Below, one piece after another: positions 54,601 through 61,588 of a DNA stretch of 64,000 nt. Both the position numbers and the translations under genes were made by a program. The notes beneath the pieces were generated by a model that did not search any database, was not told the origin of the DNA, and saw only the letters and a list, made by a program, of their open reading frames with translations. The stretch spans positions 124,001 to 188,000 of the forward strand of contig NZ_JAPZDS010000007.1 of the NCBI RefSeq assembly GCF_029813115.1, read 5' to 3'. This DNA is from Aureimonas sp. SK2. Its GTDB lineage: Bacteria; Pseudomonadota; Alphaproteobacteria; Rhizobiales; Rhizobiaceae. How positions within the stretch are numbered: the first letter of the stretch is position 1; the number at the start of each line of letters is the position of its first letter.

Positions 54601-55584
54601 ATGACCCTTCAAAGCTCCAATGCCGACGCCGTCGCCGCTCTCAAGAAGCCGCGCCGCAACTTCGGATTCCTCTTCGCGCTGACCCTGCTCGGCCTCCTCG
54701 TCGCGCTCTGGGTGTTCCTCGCCTTCGCGACGCCGACCTTCGCCACGGCCAACAACATCTCGAACCTGCTGCGCCAAGGGTCGATGATCGCGATCCTGGC
54801 CATCGGGCAGACCTTCGTCATCATCACGGCCGGCATCGACCTGTCGGTCGGTGCCGTGGTCGGCTTCTCCACCACCGTGATCGCCTGGCTCCTTCAGGCG
54901 GGCGTGCCGGTCTGGATCGCTGTGATCCTCACCCTCGTCATGGGCCTCGCCATCGGCCTGTTCCACGGGTTCGGCATCGTGAAGATGGGCCTGCCGCCCT
55001 TCATCATCACCCTGGCGACGCTGACGGCGCTGCGCGGCATCGGCCTCGTCATCACCAACGGCTCGACCATCTCGATCACCGATCCCGCCTTCAACGAGTT
55101 CTCGCGCGGCGCCTTTCTCGGCATTCCCAACCTGTTCTGGATGGTGATCCTGGTCGCGGTGCCGGCCTTCGTCTTCCTCCATCGCTCGCGGTTCGGGCGA
55201 TATCTCTTCGCCGTCGGCTCCAACCCGGAGGCGGCGCGCCTCTCCGGCGTCAACGTGTCGCGCACCATCTACATGGCCTACTCGCTCTCGGCGATCTGCG
55301 CGGCCTTCGTCGGCATCCTTCTCGCCACCCGCATCGGCGTCGGCAATGCCACGCAGGCCGAGGGCTGGGAGCTTCAGGCCATCGCCTCCTCCGTGATCGG
55401 CGGCACCAGCCTCTTCGGCGCGGTCGGCTCGATCCACGGCCCGCTGATCGGCGCCTTCATCCTCGCGACGATCAACAACGGCGCCAATCTCTTGAACGTG
55501 AACTCGTTCTGGCAGCGCATCATCACCGGCGTCCTGATCATCGTCATCGTCTACTTCGACCAGCTCCGCCGCCGCCGCGGTTGA
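54601..55584 (+). CDS. Sugar ABC transporter permease
   Basis: A 327-residue permease of the RbsC family. Helices include LLRQGSMIAILAIGQTFVIITAGIDLSVGAVVGFS, MGLPPFIITLATLTALRGIGLVIT, FLHRSRFGRYLFAVGSNPEAARLSGVNVSR (EAA-like contact loop, residues about 195-220) and IASSVIGGTSLFGAVGSIHGPLIGAFILATINNG. It is the last gene of the second sugar ABC operon. Its stop is followed 20 bp later by a terminator-type hairpin. Substrate inferred as L-fucose or a similar sugar from the locus. Confidence 0.94.
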   Translation: MTLQSSNADAVAALKKPRRNFGFLFALTLLGLLVALWVFLAFATPTFATANNISNLLRQGSMIAILAIGQTFVIITAGIDLSVGAVVGFSTTVIAWLLQAGVPVWIAVILTLVMGLAIGLFHGFGIVKMGLPPFIITLATLTALRGIGLVITNGSTISITDPAFNEFSRGAFLGIPNLFWMVILVAVPAFVFLHRSRFGRYLFAVGSNPEAARLSGVNVSRTIYMAYSLSAICAAFVGILLATRIGVGNATQAEGWELQAIASSVIGGTSLFGAVGSIHGPLIGAFILATINNGANLLNVNSFWQRIITGVLIIVIVYFDQLRRRRG

Positions 55585-55603
55585 CGTGGCAGCAAGGCGA
55601 CAG

Positions 55604-55640
55604 GCGGCCGGAAACCCCCAGCGGTTTTCGGCCGCTTATC
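55604..55640 (+). terminator. Terminator-like hairpin after the sugar permease
   Basis: GCGGCCGGAAACC / GGTTTTCGGCCGC at 55604-55616 and 55623-55635, 13 bp with one wobble pair, followed by TTATCT. It probably ends the second sugar operon before the response-regulator gene. Confidence 0.7.
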
Positions 55641-55757
55641 TGTTCGGAAGGAACTTTTGTCTCATGCTGTGCCTTTGACACGCGGACCCATCATCGGCCA
55701 AAGGCGTTTCCTCCCGCCGTCGGTGCGGGCGGGTCGGGTTTTGTAGGAACGAGTATC

Positions 55758-56147
55758 TTGGCGGCAGCGACTGGAACCGCACTGGCAGGCAAGCATGTGC
55801 TCGTCGTGGAAGACGAGTTCCTGGTCGCCATCGATATCGAGGCGGAACTTCACGAGAACGGCGCGCGCGTGACCTGCGCCGGCACGCTCGCGATCGCGGA
55901 AGCTTGCGCCAAGCGCGAGCGCTTCGACGCTGCGATCCTCGACGTGAACCTGCACGGCAAGGTGTCCTATCCCGTGGCCGACATCCTCCGGCAGGAACAC
56001 GTGCCCTTCGTCTTTCACACCGGCCAGGGCGAGAAGCGGACCTTGAGCGAGCGCTATCCCGGCGTCGAGGTCTGCAACAAACCGTGTGACGGCACGGCCC
56101 TCGTCAGCGTTCTCGGCCGGGTCCTCGCCGACGAGAACGCGGCCTGA
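55758..56147 (+). CDS. Single-domain response regulator, FAT GUY-like variant
   Basis: A 129-residue receiver domain without output domain. It begins at TTG 55758 (AGGAAC about 9 nt upstream). VLVVEDEFLVAIDIEAEL and AAILDVNLHGK give the acidic pocket and phospho-Asp (about residue 65), and VCNKP holds the conserved lysine. The loop reads VPFVFHTGQGE, a variant of the FAT GUY signature PFxFATGY with His and Gln replacing Ala and Tyr. Alone, between the sugar ABC operon and the convergent acyl-CoA synthetase (stops 3 bp apart), with no kinase nearby. It could act as a phosphate sink or adaptor in the same network as the HWE kinase; inference. Confidence 0.8.
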   Translation: MAAATGTALAGKHVLVVEDEFLVAIDIEAELHENGARVTCAGTLAIAEACAKRERFDAAILDVNLHGKVSYPVADILRQEHVPFVFHTGQGEKRTLSERYPGVEVCNKPCDGTALVSVLGRVLADENAA

Positions 56148-56150
56148 GCC

Positions 56151-57842
56151 TCACACCCCGAGATCGCGTTCGGAGAACTGCGCCAGCACCGTCTCGTCGC
56201 GGATCTCGCCCTTCTCCTTGCGGCGCAGCTCGACGCGTCGGATCTTGCCGGACACGGTCTTGGGCAGATCCTCCACGATCACCAGTTCGCGGATACGCTT
56301 GAAGGGGGCAAGCCGCTGGGCTGCATGCGCGTGGATCGAGCGAGCGGTCTCGAGGTCGGCGCGCGCGCCTTCCGCCAGCGCCACGAAGGCGCGCGGCACC
56401 GCAAGCCGCAGCTCGTCGGGCAGGGGCACCACGGCCGCCTCCCGCACGCTCGGGTGCTCGACCAGGACGCTTTCCAGCTCGAACGGGCTGATCCGATAGT
56501 CCGACGACTTGAACACGTCGTCCGAGCGGCCGACGAAGGTCAGCCCGCCTCCTTCGTCGCGGAAGGCGACGTCGCCGGTCCGGTAGACCTCGCCGTCGGT
56601 CCCGGCCAGCGTGCCGTCGTCGCGCAGGTAACCCGCCATCAATCCGGCCGGACGGGACGCCCCGAGCCGCAGGCAGACCTCGCCCTCCTCCGCCGGTCGG
56701 TCGTCCGCGTCGAGGATCTCCACGTCGTAGCCCGGCAGCGGCTGCCCCATCGACCCCGGCGCGGCGTCGAGGCCGGGCGCGTTGGCGACCATCGCCGTCG
56801 TTTCGGTCTGGCCGTAGCCGTCGCGGATGCGCAGGCCCCAGGCCGCCCTCACGCGCTCTATCACCTCCGGGTTCAGCGGTTCGCCCGCCGCGCACAGCTC
56901 GCGCAGGCTGTGCCGGACGGCGCCGAGATCCTCCTGCACGATGTGCCGCCAGACGGTCGGCGGCGCGCAGAGCGTGGTCGCGCCGGCCGTGCCGATCGCC
57001 TCCAGCAGGACCTTTGCGTCGAAGCGCGGCTGATTGACGATCAGGATGCAGGCGCCGGCGTTCCACGGGGCGAAGAAGGAACTCCAGGCGTGCTTGGCCC
57101 AGCCGGGCGACGACACGTTGAGATGCACGTCGCCCGGCCGAAGGCCGAGCCAGTACATCGTGGTCAGCGCGCCGATCGGATAGCTGCGGTGCGTATGGAG
57201 CACGAGCTTCGGTTTCGCCGTGGTGCCGGAGGTGAAGTAGAGAAGCAGCGGATCGTCGGCGCGCGTCTCCCCGTCCGAGCGGAAGGCCGCCGGCGCATCA
57301 TGACGCGCGTCGAGCGAGGTCCATCCCTGCGGCATGGCCGAACCGGACACCAGCCTGAGCCCGCCGAAGCCCGCCTCGTCCACCTTGGCGCACTGGCCGG
57401 GGTCGGTGACCACCGCCTTCACGCCGCCCCGCGCGATCCGGTCGGCCAGTTCGCTCGCCGTCAGCAGAAGTGTCGCGGGAATGACGACCACGCCGAGTTT
57501 GAAGGCCGCGAGCATGACCTCCCAGAGCAGCGGCTCGTTGCCGAGCAGGAGCAGCAGCCGGTCGCCGCGCGCCAGACCCTTTTCGCGCAGGAAACCCGCG
57601 AGCCGGTTCGACCGTTCGGAGAGTTCGCCGAAGGAAAGGCTCGTCTCGCGCGCTTCCGCGCAGTCGACGATCCGCAGCGCCGGTCGGTCGCGGGTGGCGG
57701 GATCGGCGGCCAGCACGCCGTCGAACCAGTCCAGTGCCCAGTTGAAGGTCTGCGGGTCGGGCCAGCGGAAGCCCGCACGGGCGGCGTCCAGGCCGTTGCG
57801 ATGGGCGAGCAGGAAATCCCGCGCTTCCAAAAGCGTGGTCAT
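56151..57842 (-). CDS. AMP-binding acyl-CoA synthetase
   Basis: A 563-residue adenylate-forming enzyme of the acyl-CoA synthetase family. Core motifs are LLYFTSGTTAKPKLVLHTHRSYP (residues about 205-227), LNVSSPGWAKHAWSSFFAPWNAGACILI, LCAAGEPLNPEVIERV, DGYGQTETTAMVANAPG, VYRTGDVAFRDEGGGLTFVGRSDDVFKSSDYRISPFELES and, near the end, LPKTVSGKIRRVELR with the catalytic lysine. In this position, after acyl-CoA dehydrogenase and mmsB, it probably activates a short or branched acid. The exact acid is unknown. It overlaps mmsB by ATGA. Confidence 0.92.
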   Translation of the reverse strand: MTTLLEARDFLLAHRNGLDAARAGFRWPDPQTFNWALDWFDGVLAADPATRDRPALRIVDCAEARETSLSFGELSERSNRLAGFLREKGLARGDRLLLLLGNEPLLWEVMLAAFKLGVVVIPATLLLTASELADRIARGGVKAVVTDPGQCAKVDEAGFGGLRLVSGSAMPQGWTSLDARHDAPAAFRSDGETRADDPLLLYFTSGTTAKPKLVLHTHRSYPIGALTTMYWLGLRPGDVHLNVSSPGWAKHAWSSFFAPWNAGACILIVNQPRFDAKVLLEAIGTAGATTLCAPPTVWRHIVQEDLGAVRHSLRELCAAGEPLNPEVIERVRAAWGLRIRDGYGQTETTAMVANAPGLDAAPGSMGQPLPGYDVEILDADDRPAEEGEVCLRLGASRPAGLMAGYLRDDGTLAGTDGEVYRTGDVAFRDEGGGLTFVGRSDDVFKSSDYRISPFELESVLVEHPSVREAAVVPLPDELRLAVPRAFVALAEGARADLETARSIHAHAAQRLAPFKRIRELVIVEDLPKTVSGKIRRVELRRKEKGEIRDETVLAQFSERDLGV

Positions 57843-58756
57843 CGGGCCGCTCCTCCGGGGCGGGCCGGGCCGCCGGCGCGCAGGAACTCGATCATGGCCG
57901 AGAAGTCCTGATCTCCGCCCCCCTCGCCGACCAGATGGTCGTAGAGAGAGCGCGCCAGCGCACCCATGGGCGTCGAGACGCCCGCATCGTCCGCGGCGGC
58001 CTGCGACAGGCCCAGATCCTTGGCCATCAGCGCGCTCGCGAAGCCCGGCTTGTAACCGTTGTTTGCGGGCGAGGCCGGCACCGGACCCGGCACCGGGCAG
58101 TAGCTCGTCAGCGACCAGCATTGACCGGACGACTTGGAGGCCACGTCGAACAGCGCCTGGTGCGAGAGGCCGAGCTTCTCGGCGAGCGCGAAGGCCTCGC
58201 AGACGCCGATCATCGAGATGCCGAGGATCATGTTGTTGCAGATCTTGGCCGCCTGGCCCGCCGCCGCCTCTCCGCATTGGACGATGCGTCCGGCCATCGG
58301 CTGGAGGATCGGCCGCGCCACCTCTACGGCGCGCGCCTCGCCACCCAGCATGAAGGTCAGCGTACCCGCCTCCGCGCCGCCCGTACCGCCGGAAACGGGA
58401 GCGTCTACCGACAGAAGGCCGCGAGCCCCAGCCGACGCGTGGACCGCCTTCGCGCTGGCGATATCGATGGACGAGCAGTCGATGTGCAGCGCACCGACGC
58501 CGAGCCGGGGATAGGCCTCCTCGCAGACCGAGACGACATGCCGCCCGGCCGGGAGCATGGTGATCAGGACATCCGCCCCCTCCAATGCTTCGGACAGCGA
58601 GCCGGCGGTCGGCACGCCGGCCGTGCGGATGGCCTCCATCGCGGCCGTCGACGCGTCGAAGGCCCGCACCTGGGCGCCGGCGGCGGACAGCCGGCCTACC
58701 ATGGGGCGCCCCATATTGCCGAGGCCCACGAAGGCGATGATCGGATTGGCTGTCAT
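57839..58756 (-). CDS. mmsB: 3-hydroxyisobutyrate dehydrogenase
   Basis: A 305-residue NAD-dependent dehydrogenase of valine degradation. N-terminal Rossmann IIAFVGLGNMGRPMVGRL (residues about 6-23), substrate loop DAPVSGGTGGAEAGTLTFMLGG (118-139), catalytic lysine in GQAAKICNNMILGISMIG (Lys about 170), and NNGYKPGFASALMAKDLGLS near 233. These match MmsB and exclude tartronate semialdehyde reductase as the first choice. It lies between the acyl-CoA dehydrogenase and the acyl-CoA synthetase in one operon. Confidence 0.95.
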   Translation of the reverse strand: MTANPIIAFVGLGNMGRPMVGRLSAAGAQVRAFDASTAAMEAIRTAGVPTAGSLSEALEGADVLITMLPAGRHVVSVCEEAYPRLGVGALHIDCSSIDIASAKAVHASAGARGLLSVDAPVSGGTGGAEAGTLTFMLGGEARAVEVARPILQPMAGRIVQCGEAAAGQAAKICNNMILGISMIGVCEAFALAEKLGLSHQALFDVASKSSGQCWSLTSYCPVPGPVPASPANNGYKPGFASALMAKDLGLSQAAADDAGVSTPMGALARSLYDHLVGEGGGDQDFSAMIEFLRAGGPARPGGAAR

Positions 58757-58800
58757 GAATGCACTCCTCCAAAGACCGGACGCGGCAGGACGGAACGGGC

Positions 58801-59943
58801 CTAGCGGCCGAGCACGTGCCGCGACACGATCACGCGCATGATCTCGTTGGTGCCTTCGAGGATCTGGTGGACGCGCAGGTCCCGAACGATCTTCTCCAGC
58901 CCGTATTCGGCGAGGTAGCCGTAGCCGCCATGCATCTGCAGGGCTTCGTTGGCGATCGCGAAGCCCTTGTCGGTGCAGACGCGCTTGGCCATGGCGCAGA
59001 GCACGGTGGCCCCCGGATCACCCGCACCCAGCGCCGCGGCGGCGCGCCACAGGATGCTGCGGCCGACTTCGAGATCGGTCGCCGCGTCGGCCATCCGGAA
59101 GCGCAGCGCCTGATGCTCCGCAAGCGGCTTTCCGAAGGCCCGGCGGTCGTTCATGTAGGCCACGGCCTTGTCCAGCGCCGCCGAGGCGCCGCCGAGCGAG
59201 CAGGCCGCGATGTTGAGGCGGCCGCCGTCGAGCCCTGCCATGGCGATCGAGAAACCCTGCCCTTCCGCGCCCAGGAGGTTGGCCGCGGGGACCCGGCAAC
59301 CTTCGAAGATCAGGGCGCGTGTTGGCTGGGCGTTCCAGCCCATCTTGCGCTCGTTCGGCCCGAAGGAGAGTCCCGGCGCGTCGCCCGGCACCAGAAGGGC
59401 GGATACTCCGCCCGCCCCCTCGCCGCCCGTGCGCGCCATCACGACATAGGCATCGGCCAGGCCACCGCCGGAGATGAACTGTTTGGCTCCATCAATTCGA
59501 TAGGTGTCCCCATCCAGCGTCGCGCGGGTTCGCAGCGAGACGGCATCCGATCCGGCGTCCGGCTCGGTCAGCGCATAGGCTGCTATCGCGTCCATGCTTG
59601 CGAGGCGCGACAACCAGGCGTCGCGCAGGGCCTCGCCGCCGAAGCGCGAGATCATCCAGGTCGCCATGTTGTGGATCGAGAGGAACGCCGCGACGCTGGG
59701 GCAGCCGGTCGCCAGGGCCTCGAAGATCAGCGCGGCGTCGAGCCTGCCAAGGCCGGAGCCGCCGAGCGCCTCGTCCACGTAGATCGCGCCCATGCCGAGC
59801 GCAGCCGCCTCGCGGAGCGTCTCAACCGGGAGCCTACGCTCTTCGTCCCAGGTCCCGGCGAAAGGCGCCATCTTTTCGGCGGCGAACTGCAGGGCCATCG
59901 CACGGACGGCCTCCTGATCGGCGCTCAGCGCGAATGCGTTCAT
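58801..59943 (-). CDS. Acyl-CoA dehydrogenase, probable isobutyryl-CoA dehydrogenase
   Basis: A 380-residue flavin enzyme of the ACAD family. Signatures are YALTEPDAGSDAVSLRTRA (FAD/substrate loop, residues about 122-140), GLDGGRLNIAACSLGGASAALD, ERKMGWNAQPTRALIFEGCRVP, and the C-terminal LQMHGGYGYLAEYGLEKIVRDLRVHQILEGTNEIMR, in which the short-branched-chain ACAD pattern is clear. Linked to mmsB, so isobutyryl-CoA is the probable substrate. It starts the operon at 59943. A second, unrelated large ACAD lies at the left end of the window. Confidence 0.93.
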   Translation of the reverse strand: MNAFALSADQEAVRAMALQFAAEKMAPFAGTWDEERRLPVETLREAAALGMGAIYVDEALGGSGLGRLDAALIFEALATGCPSVAAFLSIHNMATWMISRFGGEALRDAWLSRLASMDAIAAYALTEPDAGSDAVSLRTRATLDGDTYRIDGAKQFISGGGLADAYVVMARTGGEGAGGVSALLVPGDAPGLSFGPNERKMGWNAQPTRALIFEGCRVPAANLLGAEGQGFSIAMAGLDGGRLNIAACSLGGASAALDKAVAYMNDRRAFGKPLAEHQALRFRMADAATDLEVGRSILWRAAAALGAGDPGATVLCAMAKRVCTDKGFAIANEALQMHGGYGYLAEYGLEKIVRDLRVHQILEGTNEIMRVIVSRHVLGR

Positions 59944-60078
59944 GCCCGTTCCTCCCGCCCGGCCGCATCTTCGTCGGCCTTCGGCGATTCACGGGGAACG
60001 ATAGCCCGACGAAAACGGATCGGCCAAGGGCAGATCCAGGAAATGAGCTGGCGAAAGCCTGCTGCGTGAACTTGTTGT

Positions 60079-60104
60079 GGAACCAAATATCACGGACGCA
60101 GTTG
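60079..60104 (+). promoter_or_regulatory. EcfG-type promoter upstream of the secreted repeat protein
   Basis: GGAAC at 60079-60083, 17-bp spacer, GTTG at 60101-60104, about 77 bp before the start codon. This fits the alphaproteobacterial general stress sigma factor EcfG consensus (GGAAC-N16/17-CGTT) except for A at the base before GTT. Confidence 0.55.
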
Positions 60105-60180
60105 TTAGGAAGATCCGAAGATTGCGACGGGAACGAGCGTCGCTCGCGGCGGGTTCGCTTGTCATTATCGGGAGTATTCC

Positions 60181-60573
60181 ATGAACCGCCTTATCATTGC
60201 CTTGGCCACGACCGCCGCCCTGTCCACGGGCGCTCTGGCCCAGACCACGGCCGGCAACGCGCCGGTTGCGACCACCACCCAGGGCACGAGCCAGGTGCCG
60301 GTGCCGGGCAACGACTCGGCCATCGAATCGGCCGTTCCGGCCGAAGCCGCAAGCACGGTGATCGTGCCGACCGACGCCCCCCCGGCCTCGACCGCCGAGA
60401 ACACGAGCCAGGTCCCGGTTCCGGGCAATAGCTCGGGCATCGACTCCACGATGCCGGTCGAAGCCGCCAGCACCGTTGTCGTGCCCACCGACGCGACCCC
60501 GGTTCCCGCCGATCCGGCCGCTCCGGTCCCCGGTAACAGCCAGGGCGAGACGGCCATCCCGCCGGCACGCTGA
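60181..60573 (+). CDS. Exported low-complexity protein with tandem repeats
   Basis: A 130-residue protein of unknown function. A signal peptide (residues 1-21, MNRLIIALATTAALSTGALAQ) is followed by a Pro/Ala/Thr-rich mature part. Two copies of a 31-residue unit (TSQVPVPGN.., then AEAASTVIVPTDA and VEAASTVVVPTDA) are separated by 39 residues centre to centre. A third fragment, APVPGNSQGE, ends it. There are no cysteines or recognisable domains. It probably forms a flexible secreted or surface segment. It lies between the valine operon and the KGG-type gene, preceded by an EcfG-like promoter, so it may belong to the general stress response. I cannot name it. Confidence 0.75.
   Translation: MNRLIIALATTAALSTGALAQTTAGNAPVATTTQGTSQVPVPGNDSAIESAVPAEAASTVIVPTDAPPASTAENTSQVPVPGNSSGIDSTMPVEAASTVVVPTDATPVPADPAAPVPGNSQGETAIPPAR
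60286..60494 (+). repeat. Internal tandem repeat of the secreted protein
   Basis: Two 92-bp units at 60286-60377 and 60403-60494, offset 117 bp, clearly similar with mostly silent or conservative changes. They encode the duplicated TSQVPVPGN...VVPTDA segment. Confidence 0.8.
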
Positions 60574-60591
60574 GTTCTTCAAGCCGCGTTC

Positions 60592-60624
60592 AAGACGCCA
60601 GCCCTCGGGCTGGCGTCTTTCGTT
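60592..60624. terminator. Rho-independent terminator between convergent genes
   Basis: AGACGCCAGCCC / GGGCTGGCGTCT (12-bp arms, 2-nt centre) at 60593-60604 and 60607-60618, followed by TTCGTTT. It can stop the secreted-protein transcript; the minus strand side also faces the KGG gene. Confidence 0.85.
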
Positions 60625-60638
60625 TGACCGCACCTTGC

Positions 60639-60959
60639 TCAATGATGGGCGTGGCTCGCTTCGACGTTGCGTTTGCGCGTGGCAGCCGCCTTTTTGGCCG
60701 AGGCCGAGCGCTCCGCCGCGGTGCGCGAGGCGGACGCTTTGCCGCCCTTCTCCCCGCCCTTGTGGGCGGATGCGTGGGACTCGGCGTGGCCCTTTCCTGA
60801 GCCGCCTTTGTTGCCGCCGCCGCTGACCTTGTTGACGGTGGCCCAGGCACGCCGTTCGGCTTCCTTTTCCGACACGCCGCGGTCCTCGTAGCCCTCGGCG
60901 ATATGCTCGGCCTTCCGCTTCTGCTTGTCGGTGTATTTCGACTTGTCGCCCTGTGGCAT
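60639..60959 (-). CDS. Small basic protein, KGG/plasmid-stabilization-like
   Basis: A 106-residue Lys/Ser/Gly/Ala-rich, highly charged protein. N-terminal half MPQGDKSKYTDKQKRKAEHIAEGYEDRGVSEKEAERRAWATVNKVSGGG resembles proteins often annotated as plasmid stabilization proteins in Alphaproteobacteria; the second half is a low-complexity basic tail (KGGEKGGKASASRTAAERSASAKKAAATRKRN). There is no evidence of a plasmid here. It may bind nucleic acid or act as a stress protein. The ATG at 60959 has AGGAGG 6 nt upstream, against an upstream ATG at 60977. An EcfG-like promoter precedes it. Confidence 0.8.
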   Translation of the reverse strand: MPQGDKSKYTDKQKRKAEHIAEGYEDRGVSEKEAERRAWATVNKVSGGGNKGGSGKGHAESHASAHKGGEKGGKASASRTAAERSASAKKAAATRKRNVEASHAHH

Positions 60960-60991
60960 GGGGGCCTCCTTCGGCATGGATATCCGCAGGG

Positions 60992-61017
60992 AAACCCGTG
61001 CTCCGCCGGCCGGTTCC
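60992..61017 (-). promoter_or_regulatory. EcfG-type promoter upstream of the KGG-like gene
   Basis: On the minus strand GGAAC (61017-61013), a 17-bp spacer, then GTTT (60995-60992), 33 bp before the ATG at 60959. It matches the GGAAC-N17-GTT pattern of the alphaproteobacterial general stress sigma factor. Confidence 0.65.
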
Positions 61018-61023
61018 TGTCGC

Positions 61024-61578
61024 CTATTCCATGTTCGTGTGGTTGGCGCGCATCGCTTCGGGACTGACGCCGAGGCGGGTCTTGAGCTTCAGCACCATCG
61101 CTTCGAAGAGAACGAAGAGCGCGCCCTCGAACAGGGAGCCCATCGGCAGGACGGACGTCGCCGCCGCGCCCTGGTCGTTCGCCATGGTCTGGGCCGGCAC
61201 GGTCAGCACGAAATCCGCCATCTGCGGCACGCGGCCCTGCGGCTGGGCCGTCACCACCACGACCTCGGCCCCCGCCGCTCGGGCGACGCCGACAAGGGCG
61301 ACGGCCGTGGAAATCTCACCCGGCCCGCAGACGACGAAGAAGAGATCGCCCGGCCCGAGGGCCGGCGTCGTCATGTCGCCGACCACGGAGACCGAGCGCC
61401 CGAGATGGAACAGGCGCATGGCAAAGCCCTTCACCTGCAGCCCTTCGCGCCCGCCCGCATAGACGCAGACATGGCGTGCGGCTGCGATGCGCCGGCAGGC
61501 TTCATCCACCGCGACGTCGTCGATCGCGTCGGCGACACGGCTGAGTTCTTCGATCGCGGCGCGATACAGATTGGTCAT
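61024..61578 (-). CDS. SIS-domain sugar-phosphate isomerase, 6-phospho-3-hexuloisomerase-like
   Basis: A 184-residue single SIS-domain protein. It reads AIEELSRVADAIDDVAVDEACRRIAAARHVCVYAGGREGLQVKGFAMRLFHLG, then DLFFVVCGPGEISTAVALVGVARAAGAEVVVVTAQPQ, and ends with MGSLFEGALFVLFEAMVLKLKTRLGVSPEAMRANHTNME. The SLFE and the REGLVxKGFxMRLFHLG segments fit the PHI (hexulose-6-phosphate isomerase) group of the RuMP pathway, but no hexulose-6-phosphate synthase is present. It lies 10 bp after rhaI in a rhamnose operon. GAGGAGACC precedes the ATG at 61578. The true substrate is uncertain. Confidence 0.85.
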   Translation of the reverse strand: MTNLYRAAIEELSRVADAIDDVAVDEACRRIAAARHVCVYAGGREGLQVKGFAMRLFHLGRSVSVVGDMTTPALGPGDLFFVVCGPGEISTAVALVGVARAAGAEVVVVTAQPQGRVPQMADFVLTVPAQTMANDQGAAATSVLPMGSLFEGALFVLFEAMVLKLKTRLGVSPEAMRANHTNME

Positions 61579-61588
61579 TGAGGTCTCC

